64,000 nucleotides of DNA from an uncultured Phocaeicola sp. (GTDB taxonomy: Bacteria; Bacteroidota; Bacteroidia; Bacteroidales; Bacteroidaceae). The translations under genes were made by a program, and so were the position numbers. The notes beneath the pieces are model-generated. The model did no database searches and was not told the DNA's origin. It saw only the letters and a list, made by a program, of their open reading frames with translations. Of this stretch, positions 37,458 through 44,886 are shown piece after piece. The DNA lies in contig CAOYQO010000012.1 of the NCBI GenBank assembly GCA_948566455.1, positions 1-64,000 on the forward strand, in the 5' to 3' direction. Every line of letters begins with the position of its first letter. The first letter of the stretch is position 1.

Positions 37458-37562
37458 ATTTACACCTTTATGCTCACTTGTTCCCTGCGGTAAGCCATAA
37501 ATAAAAAAGATGTGGGAACACTATTTGCTTTATCCTTGTAACTGGCTCTCGCATTGCCTTTG

Positions 37563-37670
37563 CTGTGGATAAAACAATAGCGACCCACACCAAAGGGCAT
37601 ATAGAAACCTCACAAATATGAGGTAGGTATATATCCAAATGTGGGTGCTACTGCTATCATCTTCACAGCG
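37563..37670. repeat. Nested imperfect inverted repeat upstream of the 403-aa gene
   Basis: Four arm pairs share one centre near 37616: 37563-37568/37665-37670, 37578-37582/37654-37658, 37584-37590/37641-37647 and 37608-37613/37620-37625. Together they make a 108-bp imperfect palindrome. It lies in the 509-bp gap between the serine recombinase and the 403-aa gene. It could be a structured 5' leader, a terminator or a recombinase site. I see no secure gene in the rest of the gap. Confidence 0.6.
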
Positions 37671-37966
37671 TTTCAAATTTGCGAGATTTGTTACAAGAAG
37701 ATAATTTCAATAACACCTTTCATTAACTATGTCCTTCCAACTTCCTAACGCATTAGTTCATTGGAATTGGTGCAAAGATAACGAAAGGTTTTAAATCAAT
37801 AAGCATGGAGTGAGGATTAATAGTGAATATTCTGCCCTCAAACATACTCTGAATAGGTTGTAGAGTTAAAGTTTCTTGTTCCGGCTGATTTTTAGGTAGG
37901 ACAAATTCAGATTGGGGCATATAAGACTGACCTTGCTCTAAATTTGTCCTGCCTTTCAAAGTGACT

Positions 37967-38641
37967 TCACGACATCAACCCTGCTCTGACAAGTAATCTC
38001 TTGACTTGTGTAATCTGAAACTTGCATCCCTTAGATGTAACAAAGCCTTGCTCATTCAACAGACAAGTCATTTCGGATAATGATTTGCCTTGCATTGATA
38101 GTGACCGTAACAGTGCTATCGCTCTCATGTTATTTGGATTGTTATCCGCTTTAGCCTTGTTGGTAACGATACTATGCTGAACGGCTTGTTCAAATTTATT
38201 CATCAAGTTCTCCGCTTTACCAAGCTGCACACCCCTTGCTTTTTTGGCTTGAAGTGACTGTTTGGTTCTCTGACTGATTAATCCTGCTTCATATTCGGCT
38301 ATGCTACTGATGATATGCAGAATTAATCTGTTAGCTTGGGGGAAGTCACAAAAGACAATCTCAACATCACTCTCCAACAGCTTTGAAGTAAATGCAACAT
38401 TTCTTGACAACCTATCCAATTTGGCTACAATCAGAATAGAGTTAGTTTTCCTGCACATCGCCAAAGCTGCAAGAAGTTGAGGTCTGTCAGATTTCTTTCC
38501 ACTCTCCGTTTCAATGTATTCAGCAAGTATGGGTTTATTCTTTACATAGTTGTGTATAATCTCTCGTTGTGCTTCTACGCCAAGACCCGATATTTGTTGT
38601 TTCATGGTGGATTGCCTTAGATATGCTATGTATGTCTTCAT
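37967..38641 (-). CDS. Serine recombinase / resolvase family protein
   Basis: 224 aa. The catalytic domain starts TYIAYLRQSTMKQ, with nucleophile S11. It continues with the ESGKKSDRPQL block, ILIVAKLDRLSRN holding the conserved Arg residues, and a helix like that of gamma-delta resolvase (ISSIAEYEAGLISQRTKQSL). A helix-turn-helix DNA-binding part follows (SLSEMTCLLNEQGFVTSKG). The size fits small resolvases and invertases rather than large integrases. The island already has a tyrosine integrase, so this enzyme may resolve multimers, invert a local segment, or be a remnant of a nested element. No flanking invertible segment was found apart from the 37563-37670 structure. Confidence 0.88.
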   Translation of the reverse strand: MKTYIAYLRQSTMKQQISGLGVEAQREIIHNYVKNKPILAEYIETESGKKSDRPQLLAALAMCRKTNSILIVAKLDRLSRNVAFTSKLLESDVEIVFCDFPQANRLILHIISSIAEYEAGLISQRTKQSLQAKKARGVQLGKAENLMNKFEQAVQHSIVTNKAKADNNPNNMRAIALLRSLSMQGKSLSEMTCLLNEQGFVTSKGCKFQITQVKRLLVRAGLMS

Positions 38642-38700
38642 AATTCACAATTATTAATAGTTGGTTACAAGTGCTGAATGTTCGTTCAGCTTATGTAAGT

Positions 38701-38733
38701 AAGGACACCCAACTTAAAAATTGAATGTCCTTT
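38701..38733 (-). terminator. Stem-loop repeat B, copy 1 (after radC-like gene)
   Basis: Arms aaggaca and tgtcctt pair over 7 bp. The loop contains aactta, shared with the copies at 39511-39543 and 40168-40197. It lies 11 bp beyond the stop of the 38745-39191 gene and should end its transcript. Confidence 0.8.
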
Positions 38734-38744
38734 TCAATGATACG

Positions 38745-39191
38745 CTATAACTGTCCTTCATCAGCGAAGCTATAATATCCTGCATCCGTTAATATGAGGT
38801 GGTCTGTTACTGTAATCCTCATAAGTCTTGCAGCTTCTTTGACCTGCTTAGTAATTTCCATATCCTGCCTGCTTGGTTTCATGCTACCGCTTGGATGATT
38901 ATGTGCAAGAATAATGGCTACTGAGTTGGTGAGTAATGCAGCTTGTAGAATTACTCTGACATCAGCACAAGTTTCAGTAATTCCACCCTCTGATATGAGA
39001 GTGTAGCCTAAAACTTGGTTGGATTGGTTTAGGAACAGAACTTTGAAATATTCTTTGTAACAGATTGTACCCTCCTTATATGTAGGAAGCAAGTATTTAT
39101 AAGCGTCTTCTGAACTATATATTTTACTCCGGCTTTTTGATGTGGATTTATAAGTGAGTTCCACTTCTCCAACAGTATAGTCTATATTCAT
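38745..39191 (-). CDS. RadC-like JAB domain protein (short form)
   Basis: 148 aa. The MPN+/JAB metalloprotease-like motif is present as HNHPSGSMKPSRQD (HxH...SxxD), followed by DHLILTDAGYYSFADEG. The helix-hairpin-helix N-terminus of chromosomal RadC is absent, so this is the short form typical of mobile elements in Bacteroidetes. Its role is not settled; despite the name, RadC is not required for DNA repair in E. coli. It forms a unit with the 91-aa gene just upstream and ends at the repeat-B terminator. Confidence 0.88.
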   Translation of the reverse strand: MNIDYTVGEVELTYKSTSKSRSKIYSSEDAYKYLLPTYKEGTICYKEYFKVLFLNQSNQVLGYTLISEGGITETCADVRVILQAALLTNSVAIILAHNHPSGSMKPSRQDMEITKQVKEAARLMRITVTDHLILTDAGYYSFADEGQL

Positions 39192-39202
39192 AATGTCAAG
39201 TA

Positions 39203-39478
39203 TTAAAATGGTCTGTCGCCATATTCATAAACAAGAATTGAATTGCATACCCTATCATAGAATGAGAACCCACAGCAAGTATGGAAGTAGCTTTCATAAA
39301 CTGCTGCATATTCACCATGCTGTCTGCTGTTCCTATCCAAAAATGAATCAAACTTGTGCAGCCAATATTTAAGTGCTTGCAAGCGTTTGATATATTGCAG
39401 ATTGTTCTCACAGTAGCATAATTTCTCTTGTAAAGAGGTGATATGATTGATAGCATTTTCAATTTTAGATTTATCCAT
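39203..39478 (-). CDS. Small unknown island protein
   Basis: 91 aa, not recognised. The first 50 residues are helical and charged, with heptad-like spacing (ENAINHITSLQEKLCYCENNLQYIKRL). The C-terminal half is aromatic and Cys-containing (FHTCCGFSFYDRV). This frame was chosen over an overlapping frame (39196-39486) because it starts at an ATG and reads as a soluble, amphipathic protein. It lies 11 bp upstream of the JAB-domain gene and is likely co-transcribed with it. Confidence 0.55.
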   Translation of the reverse strand: MDKSKIENAINHITSLQEKLCYCENNLQYIKRLQALKYWLHKFDSFLDRNSRQHGEYAAVYESYFHTCCGFSFYDRVCNSILVYEYGDRPF

Positions 39479-39510
39479 AATGTCATAGAATTTGTAAAGT
39501 GTATAAACAG

Positions 39511-39543
39511 AAAAAGGACACCTAACTTAATAGATGTCCTTTT
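39511..39543 (-). terminator. Stem-loop repeat B, copy 2 (after yoeB)
   Basis: Arms aaaggaca and tgtccttt pair over 8 bp with the shared aactta loop core. It lies 24 bp beyond the yoeB stop on the minus strand. T-rich sequence follows the stem on that strand. Confidence 0.85.
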
Positions 39544-39567
39544 AATTAATAAGATGTGATAATGTAG

Positions 39568-39837
39568 TTACTTCTTGGAATAGTGATATTTCATGGAGAA
39601 TATGTAAATCTCTATCATATCATTATGCACAGAATAAATAAGTCTATGCTCTGAATTAATTCGTCTTGACCATTTACCTGCCAATTCATATTTGAGAGGT
39701 TCAGGTTTACCTATGCCAGTGTAAGGATGTTCCAATATATCGGCGAGTAATTTCTTAATGCGTTTGGTTATGTTGGGGTCATTCTTTTTCCAATATTCCC
39801 AATGTTCTTGTGCAATAGGAGTAAATATCAGTTTCAT
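39568..39837 (-). CDS. yoeB: YoeB family mRNA interferase toxin
   Basis: 89 aa, full YoeB length. Conserved features are the N-terminal FTPIAQEHWEYWKKNDPNITKRIKKLL helix pair, GIGKPEPLKYELAGKWSRRINSEHRLIY, and the C-terminal MKYHYSK with the catalytic His-Tyr. YoeB binds the ribosomal A site and cleaves mRNA during translation. Its start overlaps the antitoxin stop as ATGA, the usual antitoxin-first order. In an island it probably stabilises the element or acts in phage defence; that role is inferred. Confidence 0.95.
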   Translation of the reverse strand: MKLIFTPIAQEHWEYWKKNDPNITKRIKKLLADILEHPYTGIGKPEPLKYELAGKWSRRINSEHRLIYSVHNDMIEIYIFSMKYHYSKK

Positions 39838-40088
39838 AATTCATCTAAATTTACTTCTATTCCTCTGCCTGCCTTTAAGTCTTCTTCTCCTTTACGAATA
39901 TCATTCATGGTCTGTTCAGAAGACATGATATATTCGGTCTCCTTCAAAGAATTATATTCTTCCAAAGAAATCATTACTACTCCCGTACCATTACCACGAT
40001 TGATAAGTACCGTATCGCAATCGTCAATAACCGAGTCAATATAACCTTTTAGATTGGCTCTTAAATCTGTGTAATTGGCTGTTCTCAT
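39834..40088 (-). CDS. yefM: YefM family antitoxin
   Basis: 84 aa. The Phd/YefM fold is clear: NYTDLRANLKGYIDSVIDDCDTVLINR, then GTGVVMISLEEYNSLKETEYIM, then an acidic C-terminal tail that wraps the toxin. It neutralises YoeB and represses its own promoter through the N-terminal DNA-binding part. It is translationally coupled to yoeB downstream and has about 130 bp of upstream sequence for its promoter. Confidence 0.95.
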   Translation of the reverse strand: MRTANYTDLRANLKGYIDSVIDDCDTVLINRGNGTGVVMISLEEYNSLKETEYIMSSEQTMNDIRKGEEDLKAGRGIEVNLDEL

Positions 40089-40167
40089 AAATCCTCCTTT
40101 TTATAATGCAAATATATGTACTTATTTGCGTACTTACAAATATAATTAGTTAATTATTAAGTATGAA

Positions 40168-40197
40168 GAAAGGACACCAACTTAATGATGTCCTTTC
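40168..40197 (-). terminator. Stem-loop repeat B, copy 3 (after DUF3871 gene)
   Basis: Arms gaaaggaca and tgtcctttc pair over 9 bp around a short loop with the shared aactta core. It lies 22 bp past the stop of the DUF3871 gene on the minus strand and is the most compact copy of the three. Confidence 0.85.
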
Positions 40198-40218
40198 CTC
40201 TCTCAATCAACAATCCAC

Positions 40219-41244
40219 TCAGCCCAAGAACCAAGCGTATTTGTTATCAATTCCTTGCAGGACGTTGTTTATTCCTACACTGACTTCCGTAGCGTTTACT
40301 GCTCGTTGCAGATAAGTATCAATGTAGCTCCCCTTGTTAGCCTGCGTCAAAAGGTTGTGAAAATCGAACATTGATATGGCGTTGTCCTTTGCTCCGAACA
40401 CTTCATTGTGATAGTAGTCGCGACAAACTGAATTAATCTGACTGTCCGTAATCAGAAGTCTTGGAATAGCTTTCTGCCTTGCAGGTGACAATGCTTGAAA
40501 CATTCTCATTCGTCCGACAATCTGTGCAAATTGTGTTTCGGACAATGAAGTGTTGGTAAGTGACTGCATCAAGTGGATTTCTTTTGCAGGGTTGAAGCTG
40601 TGGAACAATTCAAGCACGTTTCGGTAAAGTTCGTTGATATTGGTCACTTCCATGTTAAACTTGACACCTTCTCCCGTTAAAATTTGATTGCTACAAATTC
40701 TAACTCTCCAGCCTACAAAACAAGAAAATTTCTCCAAGCCTTTGGATGCACGATAAAGGTTGAGGTCTGAATAGTTCCTTACCCCACCGATGCACAGTTC
40801 AAGCCTTTGCCCTCTTACCGTTTCGATAATGGTTGGAATGGTAAAGGCAAATGCAAGGCGTTGGTAGAATTGTGTCTTTTCACATTCCAACAGTTCACTT
40901 GCTTTCTTACCCAAACTTTGGGGAGTTCTACCGCGTACAATGTGTGAAACTCTGATGTCCGGCTCGTTCACTCTTTCACCTGCATAGAATGAGCAAGCCG
41001 CATCATGCACACATGAAATAAAGTCTTGGTGTGCGATAGTCAATTCTTGGTTAGCCCAAGTTGGAACAACGCATTTGTTTGTAAGCTCGTCCATAGTGAT
41101 TGCATCTGTGTTTGCTTCCAAGAAGTTCACGTTCGGCTGTACGGTTGGCTCGTCTTGGATAATGGCAGCTTCTTCCGCATACTCGCCTAAGTTAAATCTC
41201 GATTGGTTCTGTGCCATGATAGGCATAATTTGTAATGCTTCCAT
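40219..41244 (-). CDS. DUF3871 family protein
   Basis: 341 aa, resembling DUF3871, a family I know from Bacteroides plasmids and integrated elements and whose role is unknown. A variable N-terminus of about 50 residues precedes the conserved part, which includes QELTIAHQDFISCVHDAA, LCIGGVRNYSDLNLYRA and SCFVGWRVRICSNQILTGEG. The last block resembles DUF932-type plasmid proteins. It has no signal peptide or membrane segment and is likely cytoplasmic. A 495-bp non-coding stretch lies upstream. Confidence 0.75.
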   Translation of the reverse strand: MEALQIMPIMAQNQSRFNLGEYAEEAAIIQDEPTVQPNVNFLEANTDAITMDELTNKCVVPTWANQELTIAHQDFISCVHDAACSFYAGERVNEPDIRVSHIVRGRTPQSLGKKASELLECEKTQFYQRLAFAFTIPTIIETVRGQRLELCIGGVRNYSDLNLYRASKGLEKFSCFVGWRVRICSNQILTGEGVKFNMEVTNINELYRNVLELFHSFNPAKEIHLMQSLTNTSLSETQFAQIVGRMRMFQALSPARQKAIPRLLITDSQINSVCRDYYHNEVFGAKDNAISMFDFHNLLTQANKGSYIDTYLQRAVNATEVSVGINNVLQGIDNKYAWFLG

Positions 41245-41444
41245 AATGAATTTGAATTAAATGATTATTGATTGAATGGATTTAACAAGAACAAACCTTA
41301 AACACAAGTGAATTTCTTCGCTTGCATCTAAGGCTCGTTCTATGTCTTTCCCTAAATATTCTTTTAAAAGAAATTCGGAGCATTAGTAAATTATTGCTCG
41401 GCTATGGGAATAGGATTGTGAACATATACGCTGCTGACAAAAGA

Positions 41445-41645
41445 CATTCTTTTTCATGGATGATGTGAGGTAATAGTATCATCGTGAAGTAAAGAATGCT
41501 TTTTTCTTCCATGCCCATGAGGGGGCATAAAAAGGTGGTGTACCTCCGTTTTTATCATCCGGCACAGCATGGGGGAATGAATTACGACATGGTGACGTGT
41601 TCAAATAAAAAAAGAGTCCCCACTTTCATCAGCGGAAACTCTTCG
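41445..41645. other. Non-coding region with a series of hairpins
   Basis: Within the 495-bp gap 41245-41739, arms 41445-41452/41491-41498 and 41459-41464/41478-41483 form one nested hairpin. Arms 41511-41516 and 41523-41528 form a GC-rich second one. A third has arms AAGAGT near 41612 and ACTCTT near 41638. It may be a small RNA, a leader or an origin-type region. A possible 66-aa frame at 41496-41696 is not supported. Confidence 0.5.
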
Positions 41646-41679
41646 TTTATTAATGATTTGATAAAGCTAAATATTAATG

Positions 41680-41736
41680 ATAGAGTACCTTTTTAAAACA
41701 GACCCTATAAAACTAACTTTCATCAAAAAAAGTACT
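41680..41736. terminator. Stem-loop repeat A, copy 2
   Basis: AGTACC-T5 and A7-GTACT arms enclose a loop whose sequence matches copy 1 (34925-34985). It lies directly after the stop of the helicase-like gene on the minus strand and should end that transcript. Confidence 0.6.
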
Positions 41737-41739
41737 ATC

Positions 41740-43560
41740 CTATATTAATGGTTCTAATATTCTGATAGCTTTTTGATTTCCGATTTTACACTCTTGAATT
41801 TTGAAGAAATCTTTTATAGTCATGGCTGTAATCGCATTTTTAGGTGCAGTCTTAACCAATGCGTATAAACGCTTTAATTCTTTTTTGATATATTCACGAG
41901 TGTATTTCTCGCCAATCTTAAAGGAATTTTTAAGGAGTTGAACAAACTCTACTCCGCTTGTTTTTTCTCTATAGTTTTTCATAATCATGGCTTCTTTGAT
42001 TTTTTTGAATGAATAATTGTTTACTTCAATAACTTCTTTGCCCACCGTATCGTAAGCATCAATAATAAAAGCATCAACTTGCCTAATGTCACTGATAAAC
42101 GATTGCGCTAATGGGGAATTTCTGTCATCCTTCAATGATTCCAGTAATTCAACGATACGCTTTCGGCTTTCTTTGATAGAACTGCTCTTATCCATTAGGC
42201 TCAACCTTTCCTTATCGCCAAATTTGTAAAACAGAGGTTGGGTCAGCTTCGGTAAGAATAAGTTGCTTTCCTTGTATCGGTTCACTACTGAATCAATATT
42301 GTTGTAGGCAGACTTAACCAATGCTTCATCAATAAAATTGTCAATCGCAAAATAGTTGGTCTTTCCGTCTTTTAGCATCCGGTTATATGGCAGTATATCC
42401 AACGCAGCCTTATAAGCATCTCGGCTTTCCGAAGATGTTGCACATTCATAGAGATTTTTAATAGTCTTGTAAGCATCCCTGCAACCTTTAAGATATTCCT
42501 TGATACCTGCTTTGGTGCGTATCGGATAGTTCTCATTGGTATTGACAACATGAATAGCCAAAGAAGTACCGTTTCTGAATCGTCCTATTGCTTGTACCGC
42601 ATCAGTGCATGGGTCAATGATAGTGTATTCTGCAAAATACGGTTCAGTGACAAATACTATATCGGGCCGTTCTTCCAATTCAATATCCACAGCAGTATAG
42701 TTTCTGCTGGTAAGCCACATATAAGGCATTTTATGCTTAATGTTCCAGTATTCATAAGCTCGTTTAAATCCTTTCTTCTTCAACTTCTCAACACTTTTCT
42801 CTGCACAGAATACTACGGACTCATTTTCAACTCCCAATTTGCTCATTAGCTGATATATCATATCAACGCTGTTGGCAAAGAAACAAATACTGCGTGGTTG
42901 TTCTTGTTGTGCTTTTATCTGTGGTAGAATTTCTTTCAATGCTTCCAAAACATTGTTGGTCTGCACAATGCTGATAGGACGTTTGTAATCAAAGGTAGGC
43001 TGTACTTCTACTATTTTGAAACCTTGACTTTCAAAACGTGGGTCACTCGGCAGTATGGGAGTGGCTGAAACAAATGCCTTTTCTCTGAATTTAAAGAAAT
43101 CATCCATAGGAAGAATTATATCCGCTCTGTAATCGACATCCTTTATCAGCTTGTCGCATTCATCGGATAAGAAAAAGCACATATTATATATGTCAAGTTC
43201 CAGTTCCTCGAAAGCCCGTTTGATTTTAGTAAATCCTTCGGGAGTGCTTATCAACTTGATAAACTTTCTTGCGGCTAATGTCTTTTCAATATAATCAATG
43301 ACTTCTTCTGTTGTCACCCCTTGCTTGACACCGAACAGATTGTCATTCTTGTGCTTTGGGTCTTTGCACTTGCCAATAATAGGAGGAACATTGGGAACGA
43401 TAATAACAGAATGTCGCTTAGCCTTTATTTCGGAGTAGGTTGCACCCAATCCGGTTAATGTCTTACAAAGGATAGTATTTGTTTCTATCTGTGGCAGGAC
43501 TTCTGTCAAGTACTGGATTTTACCAGCTATTTTATATATAGGTATATATTCCTTTTTCAT
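41740..43560 (-). CDS. SF2 helicase-like protein with altered P-loop
   Basis: 606 aa from the ATG at 43560; an ATG 12 codons earlier (43596) is possible, but the conserved-looking sequence begins at KKEYIPIYKIAGKIQ. Helicase motifs are visible: motif II as DECD at 133-136, motif III VSATP near 164-168, and motif VI QAIGRFR at 323-329. Motif I reads GLGAT at 37-41, where GxGKT is expected, so the Walker A lysine is missing. The C-terminal 250 residues are helical and unrecognised. It may be a replication or DNA-processing protein of the island. It follows two unknown genes (164 and 205 aa) on the same strand and likely shares their transcript. Confidence 0.7.
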   Translation of the reverse strand: MKKEYIPIYKIAGKIQYLTEVLPQIETNTILCKTLTGLGATYSEIKAKRHSVIIVPNVPPIIGKCKDPKHKNDNLFGVKQGVTTEEVIDYIEKTLAARKFIKLISTPEGFTKIKRAFEELELDIYNMCFFLSDECDKLIKDVDYRADIILPMDDFFKFREKAFVSATPILPSDPRFESQGFKIVEVQPTFDYKRPISIVQTNNVLEALKEILPQIKAQQEQPRSICFFANSVDMIYQLMSKLGVENESVVFCAEKSVEKLKKKGFKRAYEYWNIKHKMPYMWLTSRNYTAVDIELEERPDIVFVTEPYFAEYTIIDPCTDAVQAIGRFRNGTSLAIHVVNTNENYPIRTKAGIKEYLKGCRDAYKTIKNLYECATSSESRDAYKAALDILPYNRMLKDGKTNYFAIDNFIDEALVKSAYNNIDSVVNRYKESNLFLPKLTQPLFYKFGDKERLSLMDKSSSIKESRKRIVELLESLKDDRNSPLAQSFISDIRQVDAFIIDAYDTVGKEVIEVNNYSFKKIKEAMIMKNYREKTSGVEFVQLLKNSFKIGEKYTREYIKKELKRLYALVKTAPKNAITAMTIKDFFKIQECKIGNQKAIRILEPLI

Positions 43561-43616
43561 TTGTGTGGATTTAAAAAGGAGAGAGGAAATTTGCACTTCC
43601 TCTGCTCCGTTTAGAT

Positions 43617-44111
43617 TTAGCGAATTAACTCTTTCTCTTGCAAGTACGAAACAATTTCCTCGTCTCGGTTTACAAAGAAGAAGATGTTACCGAACTTGAA
43701 GTTGGCTACTGCTGTTAGCTGACCTCTACGGTCTCTGAACTCGGGTGTAAACTGAATGTTTACAGCCTTACTTTCCACAAACAGTTTGAGCATATTCTTT
43801 CGATACTCGTTACCGTTGGTTTGGTCTGACTTCTGAACTTCTGACGGTTCTACTCCAAAGTCCTCACTCTTGCCAGTAGAAAGGTATGTCATAAGCCAGT
43901 TTGCCGATTTATCGTTCAACTGATACGCGAAGCGTTTCACGTATGTACTTTCGACCTTTATCACTTCGTAGCCATCCTCGTCAATGTCGAAGAAGATGTT
44001 CAATCTGTCAAAACGTGACATCATGGACTTCAATTCTTCATGCGCAGCCACATTATTATATGGTTCGCGGTTACTTGCAGTAATAATGTTCTCAAAATTG
44101 AATTGAATCAT
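43617..44111 (-). CDS. Unknown island protein
   Basis: 164 aa, not recognised. It is soluble, acidic and alpha/beta in appearance, with IFFDIDEDGYEVIKVESTYVKRFAYQL in the first half and FRDRRGQLTAVANFKFGNIFFF near the end. No catalytic motif or metal site stands out. Its start overlaps the stop of the 205-aa gene as ATGA, and the helicase-like gene starts about 55 bp downstream. This argues that the three act together. Confidence 0.7.
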   Translation of the reverse strand: MIQFNFENIITASNREPYNNVAAHEELKSMMSRFDRLNIFFDIDEDGYEVIKVESTYVKRFAYQLNDKSANWLMTYLSTGKSEDFGVEPSEVQKSDQTNGNEYRKNMLKLFVESKAVNIQFTPEFRDRRGQLTAVANFKFGNIFFFVNRDEEIVSYLQEKELIR

Positions 44112-44725
44112 ATTCCGTTACTCTCTATAAATTTCTCAAAAGCCTTCATATCTACTTTATATTCTGCCTCGCTCACAAGTAAATCTTGTAGCACATGAAG
44201 ATTTATTTTATGTTGCTTAAGCTTCATCAATGAATCACAAATGTCATAAAGAATGGATAAAACTTCTTCTCCTGAATTAAGATAACTTGCATTACAGCTA
44301 AAATAGCTATGCTCTGCACATTGGGAAATAACGACTTTACCATTTTCTTCTTCAAACAAATCCCCTGGTCCAAAACCGTATGATGCCAACAATTCGTGAA
44401 CACGATATAGTTTCTTTCGAAGATGCACAATATTAAGTGACTTTAAATTAGCTTCATCAATGCAATCATTATAATTGGGATTTTCAAAATCAAATATATC
44501 TACATGTTTTTCATCAAAGATTCTGCCCGATATACCTTTTTCGGAAAGGAAATCATTACATACTGCTTCAGGCACTAATAATAAATCATTCAAAGTAATC
44601 TCTTCATATCCCATTTCTTTGATACTTTTCAGAATAATATTTAAATCTTCTGATGCCTTTTGGATGGTTAACATCCATTTGTTGAATTCGGACAAATCGA
44701 ATTCAGTTAATATCAAATCTGACAT
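44108..44725 (-). CDS. Unknown island protein
   Basis: 205 aa, not recognised. It is acidic, mostly helical and soluble, with D/E-rich stretches (IFDEKHVDIFDFENPNYNDCIDEAN). The last 40 residues (LHVLQDLLVSEAEYKVDMKAFEKFIE) look like a small helical bundle. It is coupled to the 164-aa gene by an ATGA overlap. A TACCTTTG element at 44803-44810 on the minus strand, without a clear -33, could start the unit of three genes that ends with the helicase-like protein. Confidence 0.7.
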   Translation of the reverse strand: MSDLILTEFDLSEFNKWMLTIQKASEDLNIILKSIKEMGYEEITLNDLLLVPEAVCNDFLSEKGISGRIFDEKHVDIFDFENPNYNDCIDEANLKSLNIVHLRKKLYRVHELLASYGFGPGDLFEEENGKVVISQCAEHSYFSCNASYLNSGEEVLSILYDICDSLMKLKQHKINLHVLQDLLVSEAEYKVDMKAFEKFIESNGI

Positions 44726-44802
44726 AGTTATAAAATTTTAAATTAATAAAATATTGTTCCTTTGCAAAAAAATAGAGGCCTCTTATTTTCTTGATTATGG
44801 CG

Positions 44803-44810
44803 CAAAGGTA
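44803..44810 (-). promoter_or_regulatory. Possible -7 element of the three-gene unit
   Basis: TACCTTTG on the minus strand matches TAnnTTTG and lies about 78 bp before the ATG at 44725. The -33 position shows only a partial match, so the promoter call is moderate at best. Confidence 0.45.
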
Positions 44811-44886
44811 GAGGAAGTAAATGGAGCTAAATGGAACTAAAAGGTGGGAAAAAATCGATAGAAAATTCCAAAAAGTTAAGCCTATG

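Noticed and set aside
37753..37959. Possible 68-aa gene just after the serine recombinase
   Set aside because: It starts at TTG, has low-complexity Pro/Gln-rich sequence and no recognisable features.
39196..39486. 96-aa reading overlapping the 91-aa small gene
   Set aside because: The 91-aa frame starts at an ATG and reads as a normal soluble protein; the other frame is a shadow with Ile/Asn-rich noise.
41496..41696. 66-aa reading on the plus strand in the non-coding island segment
   Set aside because: It lies across hairpins, against the direction of all island genes, with no start signal.
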